Positions 33,916-43,248 are shown, counted from the stretch's first letter. The stretch is 64,000 bases of DNA from Hymenobacter sediminis (GCF_003231285.1 NZ_QKNS01000001.1:124001-188000), one strand, 5' to 3'. Made by a program: numbers and translations. Notes: a model not told the origin generated them from the sequence alone.

Positions 33916-35307
33916 CTATCCAAACAGGCCTGTCAGAACTTCATCCAAGCGGCCAGCGGGGTGCACCCGGATGCCGTACCGGGCCAGATCTAGCCCCTTA
34001 GCATTGAACTGCGAAATGTACATTTCGGCGAAGCCCAATTTCTCTGATTCGCTCAAGCGCTGATCTAGGCGGCTTACGGCCCTGATTTCGCCGCTCAAGC
34101 CTACCTCCGCAGCCAAGCAAATTTCGTTGCGAATCGGCACGTCATTTAGCGAACTTACTACTGCCGCGCACACGGCTAAGTCCAATGCCGGGTCTTCGAG
34201 GCGCAGGCCTCCGGCAATGTTCAGAAACACATCGTGTTGCCCTAAACGCAGGCCGCTGCGCTTTTCCAAAACGGCCAGCAGCATTTGCAGGCGTTTGCTG
34301 TCGAAACCTGTGGAGGAGCGTTGGGGGGTGCCGTAGGTAGCAGGCGTTACCAGGGCTTGTACTTCTACCAGCAAAGGGCGGTTGCCCTCAAGGGTGGCCC
34401 CAATAGCAATGCCACTAAGCTGCTCTGTGCGCTGACTCAGCAGAATTTCGGAGGGGTTGCTTACTTGCCGCAGGCCCGCGCCCTGCATCTCGTAAATACC
34501 TAGCTCCGAGGTAGAGCCAAAGCGGTTTTTAATGGTGCGCAGAATGCGGTAGGTCAGGTGCCGGTCGCCCTCAAACTGCAGCACGGTATCTACCATGTGC
34601 TCCAGGATTTTAGGACCAGCAATAGAGCCGTCTTTGGTGATGTGGCCAATGAGCAGCACCGGCACGCCGGTATCTTTGGCGTACTTGAGCAACTCCGTGG
34701 TGCACTCGCGCACTTGGCTGACGGAGCCTGGCCCGGCCTCCACGATGGTGCTGTGCAGAGTCTGGATAGAATCGACTACTACTACATTGGGCTGCAGCTG
34801 GTCAATCTGGCGGAAGATGTTCTGGGTATTGGTTTCAGTGAGGATGTAAAGGCCTTGGTGCTGCTGTCCCAGGCGCTCGGCCCGCATCTTGATTTGCTGC
34901 TCGCTTTCCTCACCCGAAACGTAAAGGATGCGCAGGTTGCGCAACTGCATGGCAATCTGGAGCATCAGGGTGCTTTTGCCAATGCCCGGTTCGCCCCCAA
35001 TAAGCACCAGGGAACCTGGCACCAGTCCGCCGCCCAGCACGCGGTTCAGCTCTGCGTCGTGGGTATTCAGGCGCGACTCTTCCTCATAGATAATGTCGCC
35101 CAGGGGTTTAGGCTTGGCCGCTTTGTTGGTGGCGGAGCCCACCGAGGTTGACGCTTTCCAGGCATTGGCCGCCGGGTTGTTGTCAGCCTTCTCAATTACT
35201 TCTTCAACGTAAGTATTCCACTCGCCGCAACTAGGGCAGCGGCCAATCCATTTAGCCGATTGGGCGCCGCAGTTCTGGCAGAAAAACAGGGTTTTAACTT
35301 TGGCCAT
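33916..35307 (-). CDS. radA: DNA repair protein RadA (Sms)
   Basis: RecA-like branch-migration ATPase that processes recombination intermediates. N-terminal zinc finger FFCQNCGAQSAKWIGRCPSCGEW (Cys10, 13, 24, 27). Walker A GGEPGIGKST at 104-113. The RadA-specific KNRFGST motif is near residue 260, followed by a Lon-protease-like C-terminal domain (VFLNIAGGLRLEDPALDLAVCAA). 463 residues, typical. The minus-strand sequence TTTGG...TATTTAG about 35 bp upstream could be its promoter. Confidence 0.97.
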   Translation of the reverse strand: MAKVKTLFFCQNCGAQSAKWIGRCPSCGEWNTYVEEVIEKADNNPAANAWKASTSVGSATNKAAKPKPLGDIIYEEESRLNTHDAELNRVLGGGLVPGSLVLIGGEPGIGKSTLMLQIAMQLRNLRILYVSGEESEQQIKMRAERLGQQHQGLYILTETNTQNIFRQIDQLQPNVVVVDSIQTLHSTIVEAGPGSVSQVRECTTELLKYAKDTGVPVLLIGHITKDGSIAGPKILEHMVDTVLQFEGDRHLTYRILRTIKNRFGSTSELGIYEMQGAGLRQVSNPSEILLSQRTEQLSGIAIGATLEGNRPLLVEVQALVTPATYGTPQRSSTGFDSKRLQMLLAVLEKRSGLRLGQHDVFLNIAGGLRLEDPALDLAVCAAVVSSLNDVPIRNEICLAAEVGLSGEIRAVSRLDQRLSESEKLGFAEMYISQFNAKGLDLARYGIRVHPAGRLDEVLTGLFG

Positions 35308-35718
35308 GCCGGATATGTGAGGACCAGGGTAAAACTAAATAATGCAGCGTGAAGCCAAAAAGTTTGGCAAGAAACACCTTTTTGGCTGGCTTTGGAACCT
35401 GTTTTCTGTTCCAAGAGGATGCTCCTAAGCCAGTTATTGAGCAACAAGCATAAGATGATTAGTCTCAAATGTGGAAATAAATATCATGTTTGTATTATAT
35501 TGGGATAATAGCATAGAGCAGTATGTCATATGAAGAATATATAACTAGGCTCCTACTCAGGTAAAAAGGTGCTTATAAGCATTTACCCCTTCATATATAG
35601 CCAAAGGCTTTCATTAACTGCTTACAAAAGTTATAGGGATATGAAAAATGATGGTAGTTCATCATCAGTCTTAATGCATTAAGTAGCAGCGCTTAATTGT
35701 GCTTTTTTGATTTGCGTG
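35308..35718. other. AT-rich gene-free region upstream of the lectin/TSP3 gene
   Basis: Markedly AT-rich compared with its surroundings. No credible coding frame and no repeat family member. Possibly a large regulatory region or a site of past insertion; nothing specific seen. Confidence 0.5.
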
Positions 35719-35747
35719 TTGCTACATAGGTTAGGTGGGTACCTTTG
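35719..35747 (+). promoter_or_regulatory. Strong Bacteroidota promoter: TTG, 18 nt, TACCTTTG
   Basis: TTG at 35719-35721 and TACCTTTG at 35740-35747 match both elements. Predicted start near 35754, 50 nt before the ATG at 35804. An in-frame GTG at 35735 lies inside this promoter. Confidence 0.75.
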
Positions 35748-35803
35748 TAACTACTGTTGTGCTTGGCAACAGTACTGCTCTAGCTACTTCACACCTCATT
35801 GCA

Positions 35804-37972
35804 ATGTTTCCTTTGTCTTATTTTGGGCATAATACCCCTTGTGCCTCTGCTACGGAAGTTACTACTCCGGGTAGCTTATCTGTTCGTCGCTTCTTATGGG
35901 GTAGTGCCCTTGTAGCGGGGATGGGCTTGTTTCAGGCCACTACGGCGCAAGCCCAAACAAACCTTTACCAGCTCAACGGAGATGCTACGGTGGGTACAGG
36001 TTGCTCCGCCAAGGATAACTTTATTGTAGTACCTAACGCGGGCAATAAGACAGGCTCGGTGTGGCGACTACAGCAACTGAGCTTGGCCAAGTCATTTACC
36101 ATCCAGTTCCAGACCTATCATGGGAATAATGACGGTGGTGGCGACGGGATGATGTTTGCCTTGCAACGCAACCCCAGTGGTACCAGTGTAATAGGAGGAG
36201 GTGCTCAGAACATGGGTATGGCGGCTATTGCGCCATCCATTGCAGTGGAGTTTGATATTTACAACAATGCAGGTAACATCGGCGACATTGAAGCCGACCA
36301 CATTGCTATAACTAAGAATGGCGAAATTGGTAAACCCCTAATTTTTACCACCCCAGCGGGTGGTACAGCCCAGGCTATTGCCGCTAAAGTGAATAGTGTC
36401 GGCAGCCCTGTCAATATTGAAGATGGTGCCTACCACCAAGCTCGTATTGTCTGGAATGCTAGTACACAAACCATGCAGGTGTATTATGACAATGCATTAC
36501 GAGTTACCTATACGGAAAATTTGGTGCGTACCGTATTCGGGAACAACCCATTGGTGTACTGGGGCTTCACAGCTTCTACTGGTGGTGCAACGGCCCAGCA
36601 GGAGGTGTGCAGCATTTCCCTGCAGTACGACCACGACAACGATGGCTTAGTGGATGACCAGGATGCAGACGATGATAACGATGGTATTGCGGATGCTATC
36701 GAATCGGGTGATGCCCGGGCAAACAACGACGACGACAATGATGGGGTGTTAAACTACGAGGATGCTGATTACGGTCCGCTCAATGCCAAAGGGGTAGTAG
36801 CCCGGCTCGATACGGATGGTGATGGTATCATTAATCAGTTTGATCTGGACTCTGATAACGACGGAATCCCGGACGTAGTAGAAGGTACTGATGGGCAGAT
36901 GAGTACGGGCTTCCGGGCCATTTACAGCGCCGCTAATGGCAACTACACTTCCAGCGTAGATGGCAGCGGCCGCCCACAGAATACCTCGGGCTTTACTACC
37001 CTACCCGACACCGACAAAGATGGAACGCCTGACTTCCTTGACCCCAACTCTGATGGGGACGCGGCCGCTGACTGGAAAGAAGCCTTCGATGACAACAGCA
37101 ATGGCGTGTCAGTAGACGATTTCCGGGCTCGGGCCGCTGCCTTCGTTGCTGCTGGTGGCAACACTAGTTTCTACCCCAATACCGACCCCAAGAACAGTGG
37201 AGCTCCAGAGTGGCTTAATGACAGCAATGCCAATGGCATCCCGAACTTCCTGGATCCTACCAGCACCTTCTTCCACGACACAGATCTTGATGGGTTGGTT
37301 GACTTGCTGGACCCTTCCTCTTTAGGCAAAGCCTACGCCGACGTTTCCGGTATTCCGGATTACAATGCGAACGGCCTGACAGACTACCGGGATGCCCTCA
37401 TAGTAACGCCCCTGCCTGTACAACTCCTCTCATTTACCGCTCGGGAGGCTGGTCTGCAGGCCGTGCTTACGTGGGCTACAGCTACGGAACTGAACAACGC
37501 CTACTTCGTGGTAGAAGCCAGCCCCGATGCGCACACATTCACGGCGGTAAGTGAGATAGCCGGTGCGGGCACGTCCAGCCAGCGCCGCGAGTACCGCTAC
37601 ACCGATGTAAACCTGATGCGGTACGCTACTGCTACGGTGTACTACCGGCTGCGTCAGGTTGACCAAAATGGTAAAGTGCAGTACTCGCCGGTGCAGCCGG
37701 TAGCGGTAAGCAGCGTAAGTGCTACCCTGGTAGCCGAGCCCAACCCCGTGACGGATGTGCTTACCCTGGAGCTGCGCGGCACGCTAGCTGGCCCGGCGCA
37801 CCTAGTGGTTGTGAATGCGGCCGGCCAAACGCAACTAGCTGAGGATGTAGTCTTGACGTCCGGCATTACAACTCTGCGGGTGCCCCAGGCAGTCCGTTGG
37901 CCCCGCGGTGTGTACTGGGTGCAAGTAGTGCAAGGGCAACAGCGCTTCTCCACGAAAGTAGTGCGCCAGTAA
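35804..37972 (+). CDS. Secreted L-type lectin / TSP type-3 repeat protein with T9SS domain (722 aa)
   Basis: A signal peptide around residues 27-50 (RRFLWGSALVAGMGLFQATTAQA) follows an unusual polar N-terminal extension. An L-type lectin-like sandwich spans about 50-290 (SFTIQFQTYHGNNDGGGDGMMFALQRN; IAVEFDIYNN). Calcium-binding thrombospondin type-3 repeats span about 295-520 (DHDNDGLVDDQDADDDNDGIAD and others). A beta domain (PVQLLSFTAREAGLQAVLTWATATE) and a type IX sorting domain end the protein (EPNPVTDVLTLEL ... RGVYWVQVV). Likely a cell-surface or released carbohydrate-binding adhesin. Codon use is less GC-rich in the first third, hinting at mixed origin. Confidence 0.88.
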   Translation: MFPLSYFGHNTPCASATEVTTPGSLSVRRFLWGSALVAGMGLFQATTAQAQTNLYQLNGDATVGTGCSAKDNFIVVPNAGNKTGSVWRLQQLSLAKSFTIQFQTYHGNNDGGGDGMMFALQRNPSGTSVIGGGAQNMGMAAIAPSIAVEFDIYNNAGNIGDIEADHIAITKNGEIGKPLIFTTPAGGTAQAIAAKVNSVGSPVNIEDGAYHQARIVWNASTQTMQVYYDNALRVTYTENLVRTVFGNNPLVYWGFTASTGGATAQQEVCSISLQYDHDNDGLVDDQDADDDNDGIADAIESGDARANNDDDNDGVLNYEDADYGPLNAKGVVARLDTDGDGIINQFDLDSDNDGIPDVVEGTDGQMSTGFRAIYSAANGNYTSSVDGSGRPQNTSGFTTLPDTDKDGTPDFLDPNSDGDAAADWKEAFDDNSNGVSVDDFRARAAAFVAAGGNTSFYPNTDPKNSGAPEWLNDSNANGIPNFLDPTSTFFHDTDLDGLVDLLDPSSLGKAYADVSGIPDYNANGLTDYRDALIVTPLPVQLLSFTAREAGLQAVLTWATATELNNAYFVVEASPDAHTFTAVSEIAGAGTSSQRREYRYTDVNLMRYATATVYYRLRQVDQNGKVQYSPVQPVAVSSVSATLVAEPNPVTDVLTLELRGTLAGPAHLVVVNAAGQTQLAEDVVLTSGITTLRVPQAVRWPRGVYWVQVVQGQQRFSTKVVRQ

Positions 37973-37980
37973 GTACGCGG

Positions 37981-38065
37981 CACTTTAAGGCCTAAACAGC
38001 GAAGCCACCTATCGTCTCCATTCAGGAGGCGGTTGAGGTGGCTTCGCTGTTTAGGCCTTAAAGTG
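37981..38065 (+). terminator. Exceptionally long terminator: 30-bp perfect stem
   Basis: Arms 37981-38010 and 38036-38065 are exact complements. The 25-nt centre can form CTCC/GGAG. It lies 8 bp after the lectin gene stop. Confidence 0.85.
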
Positions 38066-38169
38066 AAAAGATAACCTCCTACCTTATCATAGTATCAGAG
38101 CGTCGTGCTATCTAGCTCATCAAAACGCGAACCTCCTGATGCTAGTAGGAGCACCTTTTTGAGGAAACC

Positions 38170-39576
38170 ATGACAACTACTGCGCCCATTTTGCCCGATG
38201 AACTAGCCCAGATAGCTATGTTCGCCGATTTGCCCACGTCTACCCTGCAATGGCTGGCCAACCGCGGCGCACGGCGCATTTTTGCCCCCGGTGAAACCGT
38301 CGTACAAACCGGCGACGAAGCCGAGTACATGATGGCGCTGCTGCGTGGGGGCATTCAGTTCTATGGGCAGCGCAACGGGCAGCGGGAGCCGGGCTTCCGG
38401 GTAGAAGTAGGGCAGGTCACGGGCGTGCTGCCCTACTCCCGGCTGCGTATCATTTCGCGTGAGGGGGTAGCCCTGGGCGAAACCGAGGCCTTTATGCTTC
38501 ACCGCAACCTGTTTCCGGAGCTGGAGCAGGTAAGCCCGGAGCTGGTGCAACGCTTAGTAGGGCTGATGAGCGACCGGGCCCGGCTGGAAGCGCGTAGCCA
38601 GGAGCGCGACGACAAACTGCGGGCCCTGGGCAAGCTCTCGGCTGGCCTGGCACATGAGCTAAACAACCCGGCCGCCGCCATCATGCGAGCTGCCGAAAAC
38701 CTGGCCACTTTACTACAAGCCAAGCCCGCCCTGCTACTGGAGTTCGTGCGCCACTGCCCCAGCCCCGAAACCCTGCAGGCGCTGGCAGAGTTGGCAACCG
38801 GCTCGGTGGCTCCTACCCCGCCCACCCAGTCGGCACTGGCGCGGGCCGATGCAGAGGATGAGCTGGCGGATTGGCTGGAAACCCAGGGCGTTTCGGATGG
38901 CTACCAACTAGCCGGCGGCCTGCTTGATGCGGGCCTGACCCTGAGCCAACTAGAGCCCGTAGTAGCCGACTTGCCGGAGCCGGCCCGCCCGGCGGCTCTC
39001 AGCTGGCTGGAAGGGCAGCTCACTACCCGTCGGCTGGTGCTGGATGTGCAGGAAGCAGGCTCGCGTATTACTACCCTCGTTGCCAACGTAAAGACCTACA
39101 GTCACATGGACCGTGGGAGCAACTTTGCGCCCCTGGATGTGCATGACGGCCTGGAGAGCACGCTCAATATTATGAGCTATTGCCTGCGCGAGGAAAAGGT
39201 TACCGTTGTCCGGGACTATGCGCCCGCCCTGCCGCCCGTGAGCGGACAGGTCAGCAGCCTCAACCAAGTCTGGACCAATCTGCTCGACAATGCCATCGAC
39301 GCCCTACCCCCCGGTGGCGAAATAACCGTGCGCACCCGGCAGGAAGGCGACTTTGTGCGCGTATTCATCATTGATAACGGTCCTGGCATTCCGCCCGAGG
39401 TGCTGCCCCACATCATGGAGCCTTTTTACACCACCAAACCAGCGGGCGAAGGCACCGGCCTGGGCCTCGACATAGCCCTGCGGATTATCGAGCAGCACGG
39501 GGGGCGGCTAGAGGTTCAGTCAGTGCCCGGGCGCACGGAATTTGGCGTGTGGCTGCCAGTGATAGGGCGCAACTAA
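38170..39576 (+). CDS. Sensor histidine kinase with cyclic-nucleotide-binding-like input domain (468 aa)
   Basis: Cytoplasmic two-component kinase without membrane segments. The cNMP-binding-like beta-roll is at residues 10-120 (FAPGETVVQTGDEAEYMMALLRGGIQFY). The H-box LSAGLAHELNNPAAAI has phospho-acceptor His162. The N-box is NQVWTNLLDNAIDALPPGG and the G-boxes are DNGPGIPPEVLPHIMEPFYTTKPAGEGTGLGLDIA. The next gene, 107 bp on, encodes a receiver fused to a thioredoxin-reductase-like protein, the obvious partner. The input ligand is unknown. Confidence 0.93.
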   Translation: MTTTAPILPDELAQIAMFADLPTSTLQWLANRGARRIFAPGETVVQTGDEAEYMMALLRGGIQFYGQRNGQREPGFRVEVGQVTGVLPYSRLRIISREGVALGETEAFMLHRNLFPELEQVSPELVQRLVGLMSDRARLEARSQERDDKLRALGKLSAGLAHELNNPAAAIMRAAENLATLLQAKPALLLEFVRHCPSPETLQALAELATGSVAPTPPTQSALARADAEDELADWLETQGVSDGYQLAGGLLDAGLTLSQLEPVVADLPEPARPAALSWLEGQLTTRRLVLDVQEAGSRITTLVANVKTYSHMDRGSNFAPLDVHDGLESTLNIMSYCLREEKVTVVRDYAPALPPVSGQVSSLNQVWTNLLDNAIDALPPGGEITVRTRQEGDFVRVFIIDNGPGIPPEVLPHIMEPFYTTKPAGEGTGLGLDIALRIIEQHGGRLEVQSVPGRTEFGVWLPVIGRN

Positions 39577-39683
39577 GCCGAAATTGAGAAACCCCCATTG
39601 CTGCCCGATAACGCATTTCAGTATTCCTTTGTACTGCTACTCCACCCGGCAGCAGATATATTGACCAGCCTCCCCTCCTTCCT

Positions 39684-41339
39684 ATGAAAAAGCCTGTTTT
39701 ACTTTGCGTTGATGATGATCCTCAGGTACTGAGCGCCATCGACCGGGACCTGCGTCAGGAGTTTCGGCGCGACTACCGGGTACTGCGGGCCAGCTCGGGC
39801 CGGGAGGCGCTGGCCACCATTCAGGAGCTGAAGGAGCGGGAGGAGCCTCTGGCCTTAATTCTGGCCGACCAGCGCATGCCCGATCTGGAAGGCGTGGAGG
39901 TCCTCACGCAGGCCCGCCAACTCTATCCCGATGCCAAGCGCGTGCTCCTGACGGCCTACGCCGATACGGAAGCCGCTATCCGGGCCATCAACTCGGCCCG
40001 CCTCGACCATTACCTCATGAAGCCCTGGGACCCGCCCCAGCAACTGCTGTACCCTACCCTGCATGATCTGTTGCGGGCCTGGGAAATGACGTACAAGCCG
40101 CCTTTCCGGGGGGTGCGCCTGATCGGGTTTCAATGGTCGCCTCGCTCCCACGACCTCAAAGATTTTCTGGCAGGCTACCTCATCGGCTACCAGTGGCTTG
40201 ATTTCGAAACTGATTCGGAGGCGCAGGCCTTGCTGGCTCAGAAAGGCTTAACCGCCAGCGACCTGCCAGTGGTAGTATTGGAAAACGGCACGGCCTTGCC
40301 TAACCCCACGGCTACGGAAGTTGCCACCCGCATTGGTCTGGTAGTGCAAGCCTCTCAGGAGCTGTACGATGTAGTGGTTATTGGCGCCGGCCCGGCCGGC
40401 CTGGCCGCTGCGGTGTACGGCGCTTCGGAAGGACTAAAAACGCTGGTGATAGAGCGCCAGGCCCCCGGTGGGCAGGCCGGCACTAGCTCCCGCATCGAAA
40501 ACTACCTGGGCTTCCCGACGGGGCTTAGCGGTAGTGAACTGGCCCACCGCGCCTGGACCCAAGCCGTGCGCCTAGGCGCCGAGTTATTGGCTCCGCAGGA
40601 GGTAGTAGATATGTGCGTGCAGGACGGCTACAAAGTGCTCACCCTGAGCGATGGTGGCAAAGTGCAGACGCGGGCCGTGGTGCTCACTACCGGCGTTAGC
40701 TACCGCACGCTGGCCGCACCGGGTATGGACCGCCTGAGTGGGGCAGGGGTATACTACGGGGCCGCGCGCACCGAGGCCCGCACCTGCCAGGAGCAGGACG
40801 TATACATTGTAGGTGGGGGCAACTCGGCCGGACAGGCGGCTATGTACCTGGCTACCTATGCCCACCGGGTGTACATCGTCATTCGGGGCGCTAATCTGGC
40901 TGCGTCCATGTCGGCTTACCTCATTGAGCAGATTGGCCAGACGCCCAACATTGAGTTACTGCCTTTCACGGAGGTAGCCGAAGTGTACGGTGATGACCAC
41001 CTGGAGGAAGTAATCCTTAACCGCCAGGGGCAATTGGAGCGGCGGCCAGCCCGGGCCCTCTTTGTGTTCATTGGAGCCAAGCCCAGTACCGAATGGGTGT
41101 GCAACACCATTGTGTGCGACGCGAAAGGCTTTGTGCTGACCGGCCGCGACCTGGTGACGGACCCGCGCTACGCCACCTCTTGGAAGCACCCGCGCCGGGA
41201 GCCCTACCTGCTCGAAACCTGTGTACCCGGCGTGTTTGCCGCCGGTGATAGTCGGGCGGGAGCCATGGCCCGGGTTGCCTCGGCAGTAGGCGAGGGCAGC
41301 ATGGCCATCAAGTTCGTGCACCAGTACCTCGATGAGTAA
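39684..41339 (+). CDS. Fused response regulator / thioredoxin-reductase-like flavoprotein (551 aa)
   Basis: Three parts. Receiver domain 1-130 with Asp10-Asp11, phospho-acceptor Asp62 (ILADQRMP), LLTAYAD and Lys in YLMKPWD. Glutaredoxin-like linker about 140-222 (VRLIGFQWSPRSHDLKDFLAGYLIGYQWLDFE). FAD/NADPH domain about 228-551: VVVIGAGPAGLAAAVYG, ENYLGFPTGLSGSEL, YIVGGGNSAGQAA, GVFAAGDSRAGAMARVASAVGEG. Where TrxR has CATC, this protein reads VYYGAARTEARTC, so the paired redox Cys is missing. The paired kinase lies directly upstream. TTCCTTTG at 39624-39631 may be its own weak -7 box. The reaction is unknown. Confidence 0.9.
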   Translation: MKKPVLLCVDDDPQVLSAIDRDLRQEFRRDYRVLRASSGREALATIQELKEREEPLALILADQRMPDLEGVEVLTQARQLYPDAKRVLLTAYADTEAAIRAINSARLDHYLMKPWDPPQQLLYPTLHDLLRAWEMTYKPPFRGVRLIGFQWSPRSHDLKDFLAGYLIGYQWLDFETDSEAQALLAQKGLTASDLPVVVLENGTALPNPTATEVATRIGLVVQASQELYDVVVIGAGPAGLAAAVYGASEGLKTLVIERQAPGGQAGTSSRIENYLGFPTGLSGSELAHRAWTQAVRLGAELLAPQEVVDMCVQDGYKVLTLSDGGKVQTRAVVLTTGVSYRTLAAPGMDRLSGAGVYYGAARTEARTCQEQDVYIVGGGNSAGQAAMYLATYAHRVYIVIRGANLAASMSAYLIEQIGQTPNIELLPFTEVAEVYGDDHLEEVILNRQGQLERRPARALFVFIGAKPSTEWVCNTIVCDAKGFVLTGRDLVTDPRYATSWKHPRREPYLLETCVPGVFAAGDSRAGAMARVASAVGEGSMAIKFVHQYLDE

Positions 41340-41591
41340 GAAGCGGGGTAGGAGCTTAGAAAGAAGAATTTTAATGGAAACTGAGACTTTCTGAGGGCCG
41401 GGTAGGGAGCTGATTTTTGGCTGCAAAAGGCTAAAAAGGCCGCTTTGCCCAGGAAACGCTTCTGATAAAAGCCTCCTCAGTGTGTCTGAGAATGACCCCT
41501 CAAGCTCAACAAACCGTAGGCTTCACTGGTATATAGCGCCGGAACTATCCCGCCGGGTAGTTTACCTATTGTTGTTCTTGTGCCGAGGCAT

Positions 41592-42419
41592 ATGCGCTCA
41601 TTTTTCCGAACCCTCCCCTCACGTACTCTTCTTCCTGTTGCGGCTGCTCTCTTGTTTGGTGGCTGCGAGATGCTGGAGTTTAGCCCCAACGACCACCGCG
41701 CGCCCGATCGTCAGCAGGACCTGACGGCTAAAAACCTGGCCCGCCTAAATCAGAACCCGCTGCCTGCTGGCGATACCCTGCGCTTTGTATTTACCGGTGA
41801 TTCTCAGCGCTTCTACGATGAAGCCGAGGACCTGGTGAAAAGCGTAAACCAGCAGGCTGGCGTGCAGTTTCTGATTATTGCCGGCGACATTTCCGACTTC
41901 GGTTTTGGCCGCGAGATGCGCTGGGTGGATGACCATCTGCGCAAGCTGAAAATCCCCTACGTCACCGTTATCGGCAACCACGACTCGGTGGGCAACGGGC
42001 GCAAAGCCTACGAGGCCATTTTCGGGCCCCTGAACTACTCGTTTGCCTACGGCGACACGAAGTTTATCATGACCGATACCAACGGGCGGGAGTACAACTT
42101 CGATGGCAAGATTCCGAACATGCCCTGGGTAAACCAGGAGCTGAAGGATACCTCCACGCGCCGGCACGTCATCATCTCGCACGTACCGCCCCAGGATGAG
42201 GACTTTGACCCCGCCGTACGCGACGCGTACGTAACGGCCCTGCGCAACGACCCGCGCCTGGCCTTCGAGATGAACGGCCACCGCCACGATTTCAGCATCG
42301 GGGAGCCCTTTAATGACGGCGTCACCTACATCAATTCCTACGGCTTCGAGAAGCGCCAGTACGTGATTGTGACCGTGTGGGGCGACAAACAGTTTCGGTT
42401 GAAAAAAGTACAGTTCTAA
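41592..42419 (+). CDS. Metallophosphoesterase lipoprotein (275 aa)
   Basis: Lipoprotein signal peptide RTLLPVAAALLFGGC with lipobox Cys. Calcineurin-like motifs are present: FTGDSQRF (GDxx variant), IIAGDISDFGFG, VIGNHDSVG, IISHVPPQ and MNGHRHDFS (GHxH variant). Expected on the outer leaflet or periplasmic side, hydrolysing phosphoesters; the substrate is unknown. The start at ATG 41592 gives the signal peptide; an in-frame ATG four codons earlier exists. Its TAA overlaps the ATG of the next gene by one base (TAATG), so the two are probably translationally coupled. Confidence 0.9.
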   Translation: MRSFFRTLPSRTLLPVAAALLFGGCEMLEFSPNDHRAPDRQQDLTAKNLARLNQNPLPAGDTLRFVFTGDSQRFYDEAEDLVKSVNQQAGVQFLIIAGDISDFGFGREMRWVDDHLRKLKIPYVTVIGNHDSVGNGRKAYEAIFGPLNYSFAYGDTKFIMTDTNGREYNFDGKIPNMPWVNQELKDTSTRRHVIISHVPPQDEDFDPAVRDAYVTALRNDPRLAFEMNGHRHDFSIGEPFNDGVTYINSYGFEKRQYVIVTVWGDKQFRLKKVQF

Positions 42420-43093
42420 TGGTACAGCGACTACTCCTGGCCGCCCTGGCGGCTGCTCCGCTGGCCGCCTTCGCGGGCCCCAACGGCCTCACTACCCTAC
42501 CCGACACCACGGGCGCTACCCCCTCATCGGGCCTGAGCCCGGCTCCTGTGCAGGCTGCGCCTGCCGAGCCCCTGCCCTGGTACCGGCCTCGCCACGTAGT
42601 AGCCCAAACGGGCGGCGGCTTGGGCATGGTATCGGCGGGCTTTGGGTACTCCCTCAAAGACCGCCTTGATCTGGATATTCTTATTGGCTATGTGCCCCGC
42701 AAGTACGCAGGCTCCCGGCTGTCTATTTACTCGGCCAAGCTGCTGTACTCACCCTGGACCCTACCCCTGGGCAAAAGCCAAAAGTGGGCTCTGAAACCTC
42801 TGATGGTTGGGGGCTACTTCAGCTACACCCACGGCACCCTCAACGACGAAGAACCCAACCAATATTACCGCGGCTACTACTGGTTCTCGACGGATACACG
42901 GGTAGGGCCCTTGCTGGGAAGCCGCCTGAGTTATGCTCTGCCGGCCACGGCCAAAGGCCGCTCGCGCAATCTGTCGGCTTATTATGAGTTGGGCTCCAAT
43001 GATTTGTATGTCATTAGCTATGTTCAGAACCTGAAGGGCTTATCCCCCGTCGATATTCTGACTCTGAGCCTAGGACTGAAGCTGGATATCTAG
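42419..43093 (+). CDS. Outer-membrane-type beta-rich protein (224 aa)
   Basis: Signal peptide (LLLAALAAAPLAAFAGP), a short Pro/Ala-rich linker, then alternating beta-strands (HVVAQTGGGLGMVSAGFGYSLKDRLDLDILIGYVPRK) with aromatic-rich ends, the pattern of small outer-membrane beta-barrels. The terminal strand ILTLSLGLKLDI ends in a hydrophobic residue rather than the classical Phe/Trp. It starts inside the stop of the metallophosphoesterase gene, so the two proteins probably work together at the envelope. Function unknown. Confidence 0.8.
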   Translation: MVQRLLLAALAAAPLAAFAGPNGLTTLPDTTGATPSSGLSPAPVQAAPAEPLPWYRPRHVVAQTGGGLGMVSAGFGYSLKDRLDLDILIGYVPRKYAGSRLSIYSAKLLYSPWTLPLGKSQKWALKPLMVGGYFSYTHGTLNDEEPNQYYRGYYWFSTDTRVGPLLGSRLSYALPATAKGRSRNLSAYYELGSNDLYVISYVQNLKGLSPVDILTLSLGLKLDI

Positions 43094-43148
43094 CCGAGTA
43101 AGCCAGTACTACCCCCTGCTTCAGCCTTACCCCCCCTTTGCATACCAG

Positions 43149-43185
43149 ACAAGCCCTTGCTTCCGGCGCGGAGGTAGGGGCTTGT
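43149..43185. terminator. Hairpin terminator between convergent genes
   Basis: ACAAGCCC (43149-43156) pairs with 43178-43185; inner TTCCG/CGGAG pairs extend the structure. Serves the beta-barrel gene and perhaps the acyltransferase gene. Confidence 0.6.
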
Positions 43186-43248
43186 TGCGTTTTAGGGGGT
43201 AGGAAAACCCGCTTGTGGGTAACTGGGGCACTAAGCCTGCTACTTTAC

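Noticed and set aside
35735..35803. GTG start of the lectin/TSP3 gene
   Set aside because: Lies within the promoter; the resulting N-terminus would be transcribed only from upstream.
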